Positions 45,695 through 54,733 of a stretch of DNA of 64,000 nt are shown piece after piece. The stretch covers positions 62,001-126,000 of the forward strand of contig JAFAZX010000083.1 of assembly GCA_019239425.1 (NCBI GenBank). The letters are read 5' to 3'. This DNA comes from Acidobacteriota bacterium. Lineage in GTDB: Bacteria; Acidobacteriota; Blastocatellia; Pyrinomonadales; Pyrinomonadaceae. The notes under the pieces are model-generated. The model did no database searches. It saw nothing but the letters and a program-made list of their open reading frames with translations, and had not been told where the DNA came from. Made by a program: the position numbers and the translations under genes. Each line of letters starts with the position of its first letter. The stretch's first letter is position 1.

Positions 45695-46534
45695 CTAAAA
45701 ATCGCACGCGGGTTTCCGGGATTCACTCTCCCAGCGCGTCTCGGCCAGCAGGCTCAGGAAGAGCTGCTGCGCCGTCCAGGCCTCGAGCGGCCCCTGCCCC
45801 GCGTAAGTCCGCACGGAGTTCTTCGCCCCGTCGCCCCACACGGCCTCGGTGGTCAGAAACGTCCCGTGGGTCGAACCCGTGAAGGGGAAGTCGTACTCCG
45901 CTTGCAGCCTCGCGAATCCGAGCGACCCGAGCGCCCGCGACAGGCGCAACAGCGGCGGCGCGGCGCCCTCGCGGACGAGGCAGTAAGTGGCGCGCGACTT
46001 CGCGTCCACACAGCGCACGCTCTGAAACGTGGCGCGGTGCTTCGACTCGTCGACCTCAAGCCGGTAGCGCAGGTCTTCCGTCGGGCTGCACAGCGCGCCC
46101 GACGCGGAGTATTCGACCCGCGCGCGCGCCAGCGCGTTCGAGAACGAGTTGTCACCCGCGTCGAGCTCGAACGTGTGACGATCCCAACGCTGGAGCAGGC
46201 CCTCGGGCAGTCTGCCGCGCAGCTTGTTGCCCGACACGTCGAGCAACTTCAAATGACTTAGCTCGCCCAACGTCGCCGGCAGCTCGCCTTCAAGGTTGTT
46301 GGAGTCCAGACTCAGGCCGGCGACCGACGGCCTGCCGGCGTCGCCGCTCTCGAACTCACACCGGACGCCGTACCAATCGCAGACCGAACTGGCGGAACCC
46401 CAGCCGTCCCGATTCGTCCAGCGTGCGCCGCGGGTCGAGGCGTACAGCTCCGTCAGAACCTTTCGCTCGTTCGCGGGCACGTCGGGCGCGGCCTGCCCCG
46501 TCAAGACGGCAAGTAGCGCCAATACCGCAAGCAT
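45695..46534 (-). CDS. Secreted leucine-rich-repeat protein with plant-type LRR start
   Basis: 279 residues with a signal peptide (LAVLALLAVLTGQAA). ERKVLTELYASTRGARWTNRDGW followed by CDWYGVRC resembles the LRRNT_2 cap of plant receptor LRR proteins. Two to three LRR units follow (VAGLSLDSNNLEGELPATLG, HLKLLDVSGNKLRGRLPEGL). The C-terminal half is not LRR and contains the paired Cys segments VRCVDAKSRATYCLV. It is likely extracytoplasmic and protein-binding. It lies 17 bp beyond the end of the TPR/TonB-C gene on the same strand. Confidence 0.78.
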   Translation of the reverse strand: MLAVLALLAVLTGQAAPDVPANERKVLTELYASTRGARWTNRDGWGSASSVCDWYGVRCEFESGDAGRPSVAGLSLDSNNLEGELPATLGELSHLKLLDVSGNKLRGRLPEGLLQRWDRHTFELDAGDNSFSNALARARVEYSASGALCSPTEDLRYRLEVDESKHRATFQSVRCVDAKSRATYCLVREGAAPPLLRLSRALGSLGFARLQAEYDFPFTGSTHGTFLTTEAVWGDGAKNSVRTYAGQGPLEAWTAQQLFLSLLAETRWESESRKPACDF

Positions 46535-46551
46535 AGTGTCCCCCCGTGCGT

Positions 46552-47706
46552 CTAACGCCCCCCGGCGGCCAGCTCTTTGAAGTCGTATTCGATCAGCGTG
46601 ATGACCGGGACGTGGGCGCCGTCTTTGGTCGCCGGCTCGAAGCGCGTGTGGCGGGCCGCCTCGATGGCGCGCCGGGTCAGCTCGTAGCCGAGCGCCCGCA
46701 GCACCATGACGTGCCTGACCTCGCCGCCCTCGTCCACGACCGCGCGCAAGACGACCTTGGCCTGCTCGAAGCCCTTCACCTCTTCCCTGGCGAATTGCGG
46801 GTTGGGCTTACTCAGAGGCGTCGGGCCTTTGGTCACGGACTTCACGTCGAAGAGCTTCGAAGTTCCCGCGCGCTTCTGCGGGTCGAAGTAGTCCCGCCAG
46901 AACGTCAGAGACTCCAGGGTCTCCCTCCACTCGGCCGCCTCGGGGAAGTCGGGCGTCCTCTTGATCGACTTCTCGAAGATTGCCGCCGCCTCGGCCAGCT
47001 TGCGCGACTGGATGGCGTCGCCGACCTGGATGTTCGACTGGTTCATGTCGATGCAGCACATGCCGGTCATAATCTGGAGGGCCATCACGGCGTTCTTCCC
47101 GTTCGCCTGCGCCTCCTTCTGGAAGGGGTAGACGGCGCTCATGTAGACGACGAACAGAGCCTTCTGCTTCACGTCCAGGGCGGCCTTGAACCGCGGCTGA
47201 ATCTCGAGGGCCGCGTCGGCCTCGTCGAGCGCCTTATGGTAATCGCCCTCCTTCAGGGCGACGTCGCTCACGATGTAGTGGGCCTCGTCGCTCCGCTCGT
47301 TCTGCTTCAGCACCTGCTCGGCCTCGTGCTTCGCCTCCTTGTTGTTGTTGCTCAGGAGGAGCGCGTAGGCCAGGCCCGTGCGCGAGGGGACGAAGTCCGG
47401 CCGCAGCTTCACGGCCGTTTGGAAAGACTGGACGGCCGACTTGAAGTCGCCCCCCTTCATCGCGATCAGGCCGAGGTAGTGCCACGCGTCCGCGTCGTCC
47501 GCCCGGGCCTTCACGCGCTCGCGCAGAAGGCCCACGGCGCCGCGCGCGTCCCCTGATTTGTAGAGGCTGAGGGCGCGCGACACCTCCTCCGAGACCTGCG
47601 GCGCGGGCGTCTGGGCGTAAGCGGGGCGGGCGCAGGTGAGGGCCACCAGCGCAACCAACACGGCCGAAGCCGCCAGGCACAAGTTAAAGATTCGCAGTCT
47701 TACCAT
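46552..47706 (-). CDS. Secreted TPR protein with TonB-like C-terminal domain
   Basis: 384 residues. ATG 47706 has GGAG about 10 nt upstream and a signal peptide (LCLAASAVLVALVALTCARPAYA). TPR repeats span about 35-230 (ALSLYKSGDARGAVGLLRER, AWHYLGLIAMKGGDFKSAVQ). The end (VVLRAVVDEGGEVRHVMVLR, AARHTRFEPATKDGAHVPV) matches the TonB C-terminal fold, here without the usual N-terminal membrane anchor and Pro-rich linker of an energy transducer. Such hybrids are common in Acidobacteria; the partner is unknown. Confidence 0.8.
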   Translation of the reverse strand: MVRLRIFNLCLAASAVLVALVALTCARPAYAQTPAPQVSEEVSRALSLYKSGDARGAVGLLRERVKARADDADAWHYLGLIAMKGGDFKSAVQSFQTAVKLRPDFVPSRTGLAYALLLSNNNKEAKHEAEQVLKQNERSDEAHYIVSDVALKEGDYHKALDEADAALEIQPRFKAALDVKQKALFVVYMSAVYPFQKEAQANGKNAVMALQIMTGMCCIDMNQSNIQVGDAIQSRKLAEAAAIFEKSIKRTPDFPEAAEWRETLESLTFWRDYFDPQKRAGTSKLFDVKSVTKGPTPLSKPNPQFAREEVKGFEQAKVVLRAVVDEGGEVRHVMVLRALGYELTRRAIEAARHTRFEPATKDGAHVPVITLIEYDFKELAAGGR

Positions 47707-47795
47707 TTCTCGTCTCCGAAATAGATGGAGTTCGAAGGAACGTGAGGTCGTTCCGGTCTGCGCCGCGGGCGTAAGTGATTCCGACCGTCTCCGAG

Positions 47796-48235
47796 TCAGA
47801 CGCCGCCCGCGCCCGTCAGCACGCACCAGGCCCTGTGGTATTTCCCGACCCGCTCCAGGTCTTTCGCCCCGAGCCGGCCTATCCGCCGGATGTTCATGTT
47901 GTCTTCGAGGTCTGCGATCTTCACCTGCCGCGCGATGGGGTTCGTCTGCACGCGCTCGACGAACTCCTCGTAGCTCTCGCCGTCCCTGTGGGTCAGGCAG
48001 TCGACGGCCTCCAGCACCTCTTCGGGGAAGCCCTCCCGGCGCAGTCGCTCGAGCGTCCAGTCCGTGTCCTCGACCACGTCGTGCAGCACCGCGGCCATCA
48101 TCGCGGCCTCCGAGTTCATCCGCAACATCATCCGCAAGGGGTGCAGAAGGTAAGGGGCGCCCGCCTTGTCCTTCTGCCCCCGTGAGCCCGCGCGGCGATG
48201 GCGACCGCGTCCTCGACCGTAGCCGTTTTAGTCAT
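47796..48235 (-). pseudogene. SpoT/Mesh1-like HD phosphohydrolase gene with a frameshift
   Basis: From the ATG at 48235 the frame reads MTKTATVEDAVAIAARAHGG, then shifts at a five-C run (48177-48181; G5 on the coding strand) and soon meets a stop. In the other frame the expected family sequence continues (QKDKAGAPYLLHPLRMM) into the intact HD domain (AAVLHDVVEDTDWTLERL, VKIADLEDNMNIRRIG). This is the fold of ppGpp hydrolases, with catalytic HD and ED pairs kept. One missing G would explain it, either a real mutation or a homopolymer sequencing error. The domain lacks other RelA/SpoT regions. Confidence 0.75.
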
Positions 48236-48261
48236 ACCTGTTCATACACCGGCCGCGCCCC

Positions 48262-48342
48262 GCATAGCAACATCACCCGCCAGCAAGATTGGTTTTGACG
48301 AAAGCCGCCGTGTCGCTGGCCGCGTGCGTGCCGTTGTTGAGC
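48262..48342 (-). other. attC-like recombination site (degenerate R')
   Basis: Read on the minus strand: R'' GCTCAAC (48336-48342), inner arms GCCAGC and GCTGGC, variable loop, and GCTATGC (48262-48268) in the place of GTTRRRY. It starts 7 bp after the stop of the cassette gene at 48349. Confidence 0.6.
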
Positions 48343-48348
48343 ATCGTG

Positions 48349-49074
48349 CTACCAATCTATATTTCCTTTTTCATTTCGGGGAAAGCCATCATCGATTTTT
48401 TCTATGAGAGTTTTCGGAGGGTTTTCACCACTCTTTTCAACACGAAAGGCTTGAAGCCACATTCCATTTGCGCGATGAAATCTTAGTGGCTCTGAAAATT
48501 CTCCGTTCCTAGCAAGTATAAAAACATTGTAGCCCTTCTCGTCTTTGTCAGTCGGAAGTCTGAGATTACCGATTATGTGGGCCTGATTCGGATTCAATGT
48601 CCCTAGATAGTGTACATACTCTGCTTTAGAAAGTTGTTCACGGCTGGGATTTGGATTTGCTTTTGTAATTTCATCAAACTTATCTAGATCAACAACTCGA
48701 ATCTGTAGATCATAGAGGGGGAAATCACCCTGATGTATAAGAATCAAATCTCGATAATTAGCAGTACCGAAAGCATTGAGATAGCAATAGCTATCACCTC
48801 CCGTTACCAAATGTTTTGCGATTTCACCTTGTTGTTGGAGTAGATTGAGGCGATTGGAGAGTTCAGCCATCTCTTCTCGCTTCGCTAATTCATCGGCGAT
48901 TACAACAATTACACTTGCAATCAGAAACAACCCTGACAAAGCAAATAGTAGCTGTCGTCTCCTACGAAACTTTTTCGTGCGTTTATCGGAGGAAACATAG
49001 TCAAGGACATTTACAAGTATTGCAATCACAACGGCCAGTAATTGAAGAGCAAGTTTCCAAAATAGTATCCACAT
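48349..49074 (-). CDS. Orphan membrane protein in an integron-like cassette
   Basis: 241 residues, low G+C and AT-rich codon use unlike the chromosome. Two N-terminal transmembrane helices (WKLALQLLAVVIAILVNVL and LLFALSGLFLIASVIVVIAD) flank a basic cytoplasmic loop (DKRTKKFRRRRQ). A coiled-coil-like segment (ELAKREEMAELSNRLNLLQQ) and a soluble, probably extracytoplasmic domain with SYCYLNAFGTANYRDLILIH follow. No family recognised. It is bounded by attC sites on both sides, so it is most likely a single-gene cassette. Confidence 0.65.
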   Translation of the reverse strand: MWILFWKLALQLLAVVIAILVNVLDYVSSDKRTKKFRRRRQLLFALSGLFLIASVIVVIADELAKREEMAELSNRLNLLQQQGEIAKHLVTGGDSYCYLNAFGTANYRDLILIHQGDFPLYDLQIRVVDLDKFDEITKANPNPSREQLSKAEYVHYLGTLNPNQAHIIGNLRLPTDKDEKGYNVFILARNGEFSEPLRFHRANGMWLQAFRVEKSGENPPKTLIEKIDDGFPRNEKGNIDW

Positions 49075-49104
49075 GAATGATTGTTTCTTAACTATTCGAT
49101 AGCG

Positions 49105-49189
49105 GCCGAACGCCCGGCATCACCCGCCCGCTCGATTGATTTACATGAGAGGCAGCGCGGCGCGGGTCGCGTGCATGCGGTTGTTAGGC
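49105..49189 (-). other. attC recombination site
   Basis: The best site here. On the minus strand it opens with R'' GCCTAAC (49183-49189) and closes with GCGTTCGGC (R' at 49105-49111). Inner arms GCAT...ACCCGC and GCGGGTGATGC pair with extrahelical bases, and the loop holds CATGTAAATCAATCG. The stop codon of the antitoxin gene lies inside GCCTAAC. Confidence 0.75.
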
Positions 49190-49420
49190 ATCGCCTTTTG
49201 TGGGCGGGGGGCCGGCTTGATTCTCTTTCGTGACTCGGATGAGGAAGCGCAGCGCTTCGTTCACGGAGTTCGCGTCCGGGAACGCCTCGGCCACGTCTGG
49301 CTCAAGCCTGACGACATCGCCGAACCTTTTGCGGCCCGGCCCCAGCCTCCGCACGCGCAACCCACTCAGGTCGTATTCTGGCCGCAGCTCATCTTCCATT
49401 TCGTCTTCAACCTTCTTCAT
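49184..49420 (-). CDS. brnA: BrnA-like antitoxin
   Basis: 78 residues. An acidic N-terminus (KKVEDEMEDELRPEYDLSGL) precedes a CopG/ribbon-helix-helix-like segment (VRLEPDVAEAFPDANSVNEALRFLIRV...) typical of BrnA antitoxins that neutralise BrnT and repress the operon. It overlaps the end of brnT by 14 bp. Its stop codon falls inside the attC R'' site, the usual arrangement in integron cassettes. Confidence 0.75.
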   Translation of the reverse strand: MKKVEDEMEDELRPEYDLSGLRVRRLGPGRKRFGDVVRLEPDVAEAFPDANSVNEALRFLIRVTKENQAGPPPTKGDA

Positions 49421-49679
49421 AAGCCCTCCGCTCCGCCGCCGTCACCTCCCGCGAGCTAATCAGCCGAAGGATGTCTCCCCGCTCCGTATACGACACCAGT
49501 AGGAGGCGGCCTTGGCGTGACTGGCCGACGATAATGTAGCGGTGTTCGTCGTAGGAGTGATCCGGGTCAAAGAAATCGATATAGAGCGGGTCGTAGAAGA
49601 CGGTTCGGGCCTCGTCGAAGGAGACGCCGTGCTTCACGAGGTTGGCCTCCGCCTTTTCCTCGTCCCACTCAAAATTCAT
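49407..49679 (-). CDS. brnT: BrnT-family toxin
   Basis: 90 residues, the standard BrnT size. Motifs: FEWDEEKAEANLVKHGVSFDEA, VFYDPLYIDF, RYIIVGQSRQGRLLLVSYTE and ILRLISSREVTAAERRAYEE, all typical of the RelE-like ribonuclease toxin BrnT that blocks translation under stress. It is followed by and overlaps the antitoxin gene, the normal BrnTA order. Confidence 0.85.
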   Translation of the reverse strand: MNFEWDEEKAEANLVKHGVSFDEARTVFYDPLYIDFFDPDHSYDEHRYIIVGQSRQGRLLLVSYTERGDILRLISSREVTAAERRAYEEG

Positions 49680-49745
49680 GGACGCAGTATAGCATCGCCT
49701 GTGTTTCGTGAGGTTCCTTGGCGGGAAGATGCTTAACGCCGCGCG

Positions 49746-50315
49746 TCAACCGCCCGCCGTCAGGACGGGCTCGGGCGCTTCATAGATGACGTCTGAGCGC
49801 ATCGCGTATTTTACCCCCCTGCGCACGGGGCATCCTTCGTGGCGTACCTTATGCTGAAAGATGGCGGCCATCCCGCGCCGCGGGCGGATGGTCTGTTCGA
49901 GTTGCTCCCGGAAGCGCGTCTCCCCGCCTTCGAAGTCGTCGTTGAAGTAGACGAGCACCGTGTGCAGCGTGACCTGATTCTCCCGCGGGCGATACCAATG
50001 ATCCATGTGCGGCTCGAAGCGCTGCCCCGCGCGGTAGCGGTACATCCTGAGCCGCTCGTTCAGGCCGACCAGCCGCAGCGGGCCGATCCGCGCGGGCAGG
50101 TGCGGGCGCAGGCGGCGGAACAACTCCCCGGCGGCCTCCGGGTCGTCCCTGATGACGCGATCCTGATCCCGGTAGAGGGGGTTGTTCGTGGCGAGGGCCG
50201 GGGAGGAGCGCTCGACGAGGTCGATGAAGTCGCGGCACTCGGCCTCCGTGTACACGCCGTCCACCGACCAGAGCAACGGCTCCGACTCAAAGCGCATGGG
50301 TATTTCGATAGTCAT
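49746..50315 (-). CDS. 2-oxoglutarate/Fe(II) oxygenase, prolyl 4-hydroxylase-like
   Basis: 189 residues of the P4Hc/2OG-FeII_Oxy_3 type. The iron site is His103-x-Asp105 (FEPHMDHW) and His159 (VRHEG). The 2-oxoglutarate-binding residue is probably Lys169 in GVKYAMRSDV. Upstream LRMYRYRAGQ and downstream YFNDDFEGGETRF complete the jelly-roll core. The substrate may be a protein proline or a free metabolite. It sits between attC-like sites, so it appears to be a cassette gene. A half-site-like GCGTTAAGC follows its stop (gcttaac at 49731-49737). Confidence 0.8.
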   Translation of the reverse strand: MTIEIPMRFESEPLLWSVDGVYTEAECRDFIDLVERSSPALATNNPLYRDQDRVIRDDPEAAGELFRRLRPHLPARIGPLRLVGLNERLRMYRYRAGQRFEPHMDHWYRPRENQVTLHTVLVYFNDDFEGGETRFREQLEQTIRPRRGMAAIFQHKVRHEGCPVRRGVKYAMRSDVIYEAPEPVLTAGG

Positions 50316-50345
50316 ATGAGTCAGCTTGCCTTTCAGGAAGGTGTG

Positions 50346-50447
50346 CTCGAACGCCCGGCAGCGCCCGCCGCCCCGAGCGATTGCTTTACGTGACAGGCGG
50401 CCTGCCGGCGGCCGGGCGCGGGCCGTCGTCGGGCGGCGCGCTTAAAC
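50346..50447 (-). other. Degenerate attC-like site
   Basis: The 3' half (GGCGCTGCCGGGCGTTCGAG on the minus strand, ending 50346) and the loop CACGTAAAGCAATCG closely match the site at 49105. The 5' end GTTTAAG (50441-50447) departs from RYYYAAC. It follows the S41 peptidase gene by 40 bp. Confidence 0.5.
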
Positions 50448-50486
50448 CGAAACACATGTTCGCACGCGCCTGCCATCTCCCCGAAA

Positions 50487-51950
50487 TCACTCACGCCTTG
50501 CCAGCTCGAGCGCTACGGCCATCTCTCTATCTACATTCGCTACGTAGTCGTCAATCGAATACTCAACCGGATGGTCTGGGCTCACTCCCCTTGAATTATC
50601 TTTGCCGCCGCCGACGGACAGGCGGCAACTCATTAACGGCAAGGTCAAGACCAGCTTCGTATTCGGAAGCGTGACCGGGGCTATCGTCCCGGAGTTATTG
50701 CCGTCGTACGTCCCGCCGTCCTCCGCCCCGATGAAGACGGCGCGCCGATGGTTGTGTAATTGCGTGATGACTTCCGCCGTCGTGGAGAAGCTGCCGCCGT
50801 TCATCAGGACGTAAATCTTCCCCGAAAAGGTGGGGCCGGCGGGTCGCAGGGTGCCCAGATTAGGGTAATCGGTCAAGTGATAGAGACCGTCGCCGCGTTG
50901 TTCGGCATTGTACTGCAACCGAAGACGGTTCGTTCCGATTAAACCCTCCCCGAGGGCGAAAGAAGTTTTCCTGGCAACGATGTCCTCGAAATGTGTGAAC
51001 GGCTCCCCGATGAGGTGCCGGAGCAGCAGGACGCCCAGTTTGTCGTCCCCACCGTTGTTACCCCTCAAATCCAGAATCAGGGTCTTTGTGTTTTTATCGG
51101 CAATCCTCTGGAATGCGTCCCGGTAAAACTCTTCAAGCCCTCGACTCTGTTTGTCGTCGACAAAGCCGTCGAACTCTCTCACGGTCATGACCGCGATACG
51201 GCCGCCGTCTATAAATTCCAGGTCGCCGGAACGGGGCGGCCTGCGGTCGCGCGGAAACCACTCCTCCCAGTTGCGGCCGAGCGTGGGGACGTCTACCCCG
51301 TCCAGGCGAACTTGCCCGGGCCGTCCGTCATTCGGATCTGAAAAGGTAAGTTCAAAGGGGGGCTGCAATCCGGTGAGGGGCATTAATTTTTTGATGAAGT
51401 TCCAGCCCTCGATTCGTTCGATCCGTGACGTCTGAATCTTCCCGTCGCCGCCCGTCGCCGCGAGCATCGTCGAGACGATCTGCGCGGCCGGGACTTGGTT
51501 GATTGAGAGAATCTCCTTGCCCCCGAGGCTGCTGTTTCTAGCGCCCAGGTCACGCCAGACGTAAATTTTCCCGTCGATGATTTTGACCAACGCGGGGAAA
51601 GACTTGACGCGGGGTGAGTCCTGTTCTTCAACAAAAAAGTCCGGCAACTGGAGGTTGGTGTGTCCACACCGGACTGTGGCAACCACGGGAGCCAGCACCC
51701 GGTAAAACTCAAAAACGTCTAACGGCCGGTCGAGCGACTCTTCGGCTTTCGAGAAAGCCCTGTCGAGTTCGTCCTTACCCGTCTGGCGGTAGAGTCCGGG
51801 TTGCGCTTCTTCTAAAGTTTGACGAAGGATTCGAAAATCGTGAAGGAGTTGATCCGGAGGGAACTTCGTTGATAAGTCGTAAGGCAATTGACAGGAGCCG
51901 AGCAACACAATTATGAGGAGGCAGATTAAGGGCACGAATAGTCTGTTCAT
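50487..51950 (-). CDS. S41-family (C-terminal processing type) peptidase lipoprotein
   Basis: 487 residues. ATG 51950 has GGAGG 10 nt upstream and a lipoprotein signal (LICLLIIVLLGSCQ). A helical N-terminal domain (LLHDFRILRQTLEEAQPGLY) and a PDZ-less core lead to the S41 fold: TLILDLRGNNGGDD, then the nucleophile region VLMNGGSFSTTAEVI, and FIGAEDGGTYDGNNSG. It would cleave exported peptides outside the inner membrane. Composition is less GC-rich than nearby chromosomal genes. An attC-like site follows it. Confidence 0.82.
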   Translation of the reverse strand: MNRLFVPLICLLIIVLLGSCQLPYDLSTKFPPDQLLHDFRILRQTLEEAQPGLYRQTGKDELDRAFSKAEESLDRPLDVFEFYRVLAPVVATVRCGHTNLQLPDFFVEEQDSPRVKSFPALVKIIDGKIYVWRDLGARNSSLGGKEILSINQVPAAQIVSTMLAATGGDGKIQTSRIERIEGWNFIKKLMPLTGLQPPFELTFSDPNDGRPGQVRLDGVDVPTLGRNWEEWFPRDRRPPRSGDLEFIDGGRIAVMTVREFDGFVDDKQSRGLEEFYRDAFQRIADKNTKTLILDLRGNNGGDDKLGVLLLRHLIGEPFTHFEDIVARKTSFALGEGLIGTNRLRLQYNAEQRGDGLYHLTDYPNLGTLRPAGPTFSGKIYVLMNGGSFSTTAEVITQLHNHRRAVFIGAEDGGTYDGNNSGTIAPVTLPNTKLVLTLPLMSCRLSVGGGKDNSRGVSPDHPVEYSIDDYVANVDREMAVALELARRE

Positions 51951-52010
51951 AATGTAATGACCTCCGTAAGGGGTTGGCCAAGGCCGAAACGCCACCTCCC
52001 GAAACGTCAC

Positions 52011-52403
52011 CGCCGTTGTATCATACGCGCGCCCGCAGGCGGCCGCGACCTGCGCACGGTAGAGGAACTTTCGGGACGTTCGGACGTGCGCCCCAAGCAG
52101 TTCGACGCGCGCCTACCGGCGTTAGGGCTCGGCGCCGTTTCTACTTTTCCCCCGCTTAAGTTACACTCTGCTTCCCGACGTTCTGAACCGCGGTGTGCGC
52201 CCTCACACCGCTCCTTTGCCGGACGGCCGGCACCCTTGTAACAGGAAGCGTTTGAAAACTATCGACGTCGGCGACGCCCCGCCCTGCGTCCTTCCGGTTA
52301 CTAGCGCAGATAGTAGTGTGCCCTTTTCTAGTGAGGCCCCGTCGCTACAACGGAAGGCTGTCCCTCTCGACACGCCTTCTCAACTTACAGCCTGGAGGGG
52401 AAA
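52011..52403. other. Divergent intergenic region, no gene seen
   Basis: About 390 bp between the S41 peptidase and the large secreted protein. It has a pair of CCGAAAC-type direct repeats near 51983-52005 partly overlapping the long form of the S41 frame. A GGAGGGGAAA ribosome site lies at its right end. No riboswitch or RNA gene was recognised. Confidence 0.4.
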
Positions 52404-54644
52404 ATGAAGAAAGTCTTCGCGTCGTTTATGGTCACTACGCTCTGCGCGGCAGCCTTACTGCCCGCGCGCGTCAGTGGTAAGAAGTCTTCACCGCAGGAGG
52501 GGGCGCAGCAGCAGCAGCAGCCGGGCGCGCCCGCGCAGGTGCAGTCGGGGGTGGAAGTCCAGTTCGGCGAGCGCGCCGTCTCGGGTCACGTCAAGCACAT
52601 GGCGCGGGGCAAGGACAAGGGCAAGCACTTAGTCCCCGACAAGGAGTACGAGCCCCGCTTCGACCCCAACGGCCTGACGCGGCTCGGCTACGTCACAGAC
52701 CCGGTCGTCCAGACGACCGCCTCGGACTCTTCGCTGCAGCCGCTCATGGCTCCGGCCTCCGACGCCGCGCCCGCCGCGCCTTCTCCCAACGCCGTCACGC
52801 AACTGCTCGGCAACCCCGGCTTCGAGAACGGCTCCGCCAGCCCGGCCCCCTGGGTGCCGACCGCGGGCGTGATCGACAATTCCGCGAGCGAGGCCCCGCA
52901 CGGCGGCGCGTGGAAAGCGTGGATGAACGGTTACGGCACCACGCACACGGACACGCTCTACCAGCAGGTCGCCATCCCTTCGGGCGCGACCGCCACGCTC
53001 ACCTTCTGGCTCCACATCGACTCGGCCGAGACGACCACGACGACGGCCTTCGACACCCTGACGGTGCAGGTGCGCAACTCCTCGAACGTCGTGCTCTCGA
53101 CGCTCGCCACCTACTCGAACCTGAACAAGGCGGCCGGGTACACGCAGAAGTCTTTCAACCTCTCCTCCTTCCAGGGTCAGACCATCCGCGTCTTCCTGAC
53201 CGGCGCCGAAGACTCTTCGCTCCAGACTTCGTTCGTCGTCGACGACTTCGCGCTCAACGCCGACACGGGCACGCCGACGCCGACGCCCACGCCGACGCCG
53301 ACTCCCAACCCGACTCCGACCCCGACGCCCGCGCCCTCGGCGCTCCTCAACTTCGACGGCCTCGGCAACGGCGGCGGCTACACGCCGAACGCCGCGCCGC
53401 CCGACACGAACGGCGCCATCGGCGCGACGCAGTACGTGCAGTGGGTCAACGAGGCCTTCGCCGTCTACGACAAGCAGACGGGCGCGCGCCTCGCCGGGCC
53501 GACCAACGGCAACCAACTCTTCCAGGCGCTCGGCGCGACGCACCAGTGCGCGGTCACGAACGACGGCGACCCCGTCGTCCAGTACGACAAGGCGAACAAC
53601 CGCTGGGTGCTGACGCAGTTCGCCGTCACCAACGGCACGACCAAGGGCTTCTACGAGTGCATCGCCGTCTCGCAGACTTCGGACGCGACCGGCGCTTACA
53701 ACGTCTACGCCTTCAAGGAGCCGAACTTCAACGACTACCCGAAGGTCGGCGTCTGGGCCGACGCCTACTACGCGACCTACAACATGTTCTCGGGTAACAC
53801 GTTCACCGGCGCGCGCCTCTGCGCCTACGACCGCGCGAAGATGGTCGCGGGCCAGGCCGCCACCGAGCAGTGCTTCCAGTTAAGCTCCGCCTTCGGCGGC
53901 GTCCTGCCCGCGGACATCGACGGCAGTATCGCCCCGCCCGCGGGCGCGCCCGAGTACTTCGTCAACTTCGGGTCGAACTCGCTTAACGTCTGGAAGATGC
54001 ACGTCGATTGGACGACGCCCGCCAGCTCGACTCTGACCGGGCCGAGCACCATCTCGGTCGCGGCCTTCAGCCAGGCGTGCGCGGGCGGCACCTGCATCCC
54101 GCAGGGCGGCACGACGCAGAAGCTCGACTCGCTCGCCGACCGCCTGATGTACCGCCTCGCCTACCGCCGCTTCGCCGACGGCCACGAGGCGATGGTCTTG
54201 AACCACTCGGTCAACCCCGGCACCGGCCCGCTCTCGGGCGTCCGCTGGTACGAGCTGCGGATCACGAGCAACACGCCGAGCCTCTTCCAGCAAGGGACGT
54301 ACGCGATTGACTCGAACAGCCGCTGGATGGGTTCGATTGCGATGGACAAGGTCGGCAACATCGCCGTCGGCTACAGCGTCTCGGGCGCTTCGCTCTCGCC
54401 CGGGATTCGGTTCGCGACGCGCGCGCCGGGCGACGCCGCGGGCACGCTCGGCGCCGAGTCGAGCATCATCGCGGGCGGCGGCTCGCAGACGGCCACGCTC
54501 AGCCGCTGGGGCGACTACAGCGCGCTGACGGTCGACCCGGTTGACGACTGCACCTTCTGGTACACGACCGAGTACCTGAAGGCGAGCGGCACGTTCAACT
54601 GGAGCACACGCATCGCCTCCTTCAAACTCCCGACCTGCCAGTAA
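52404..54644 (+). CDS. Large secreted protein with carbohydrate-binding-like domain and Pro/Thr linker
   Basis: 746 residues. ATG 52404 follows GGAGGGGAAA. Signal peptide ([16 protein letters not shown]), then a jelly-roll domain at about 130-285 ([40 protein letters not shown]) resembling CBM-type carbohydrate-binding modules. [19 protein letters not shown] linker at about 290-310 leads to a C-terminal domain of about 430 residues with [15 protein letters not shown] and [16 protein letters not shown]. That domain is beta-propeller-like and of unknown function. It ends before a good terminator. Confidence 0.78.
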   Translation: MKKVFASFMVTTLCAAALLPARVSGKKSSPQEGAQQQQQPGAPAQVQSGVEVQFGERAVSGHVKHMARGKDKGKHLVPDKEYEPRFDPNGLTRLGYVTDPVVQTTASDSSLQPLMAPASDAAPAAPSPNAVTQLLGNPGFENGSASPAPWVPTAGVIDNSASEAPHGGAWKAWMNGYGTTHTDTLYQQVAIPSGATATLTFWLHIDSAETTTTTAFDTLTVQVRNSSNVVLSTLATYSNLNKAAGYTQKSFNLSSFQGQTIRVFLTGAEDSSLQTSFVVDDFALNADTGTPTPTPTPTPTPNPTPTPTPAPSALLNFDGLGNGGGYTPNAAPPDTNGAIGATQYVQWVNEAFAVYDKQTGARLAGPTNGNQLFQALGATHQCAVTNDGDPVVQYDKANNRWVLTQFAVTNGTTKGFYECIAVSQTSDATGAYNVYAFKEPNFNDYPKVGVWADAYYATYNMFSGNTFTGARLCAYDRAKMVAGQAATEQCFQLSSAFGGVLPADIDGSIAPPAGAPEYFVNFGSNSLNVWKMHVDWTTPASSTLTGPSTISVAAFSQACAGGTCIPQGGTTQKLDSLADRLMYRLAYRRFADGHEAMVLNHSVNPGTGPLSGVRWYELRITSNTPSLFQQGTYAIDSNSRWMGSIAMDKVGNIAVGYSVSGASLSPGIRFATRAPGDAAGTLGAESSIIAGGGSQTATLSRWGDYSALTVDPVDDCTFWYTTEYLKASGTFNWSTRIASFKLPTCQ

Positions 54645-54672
54645 GGCCGCCAGGAGGGGACGATAAACGGGA

Positions 54673-54708
54673 GGGCCGCACGGCGTTGACCGTGCGGCCC
54701 TTCTTTAT
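54673..54708 (+). terminator. Rho-independent terminator
   Basis: An 11-bp stem GGGCCGCACGG/CCGTGCGGCCC (54673-54683 with 54690-54700), 6-nt loop, followed by TTCTTTAT. Confidence 0.85.
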
Positions 54709-54733
54709 TTAGTTCTTGAGATGGTGCAGGCGT

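Larger units (their letters stand above)
48262..51950 (-). mobile_element. Integron cassette cluster without visible integrase (CALIN-like)
   Basis: Four minus-strand gene units of unlike composition (48349-49074, 49184-49679, 49746-50315, 50487-51950), three of them followed by an attC-like site in the standard gene-then-attC order. The BrnTA module and orphan genes are typical cassette cargo. No integrase or attI lies in the window. Confidence 0.65.

Noticed and set aside
46540-46565. GCGTTAGAC near the end of the TPR gene as a further attC end
   Set aside because: It matches GTTRRRY, but no complementary RYYYAAC arm or inner stem was found within 150 bp, so it was not called.
49725-49760. 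GCGTTAAGC after the 2OG-oxygenase gene as a full attC
   Set aside because: Only the 3' half looks right; a 5' RYYYAAC arm would lie in the gene and could not be found. Mentioned only under the gene.
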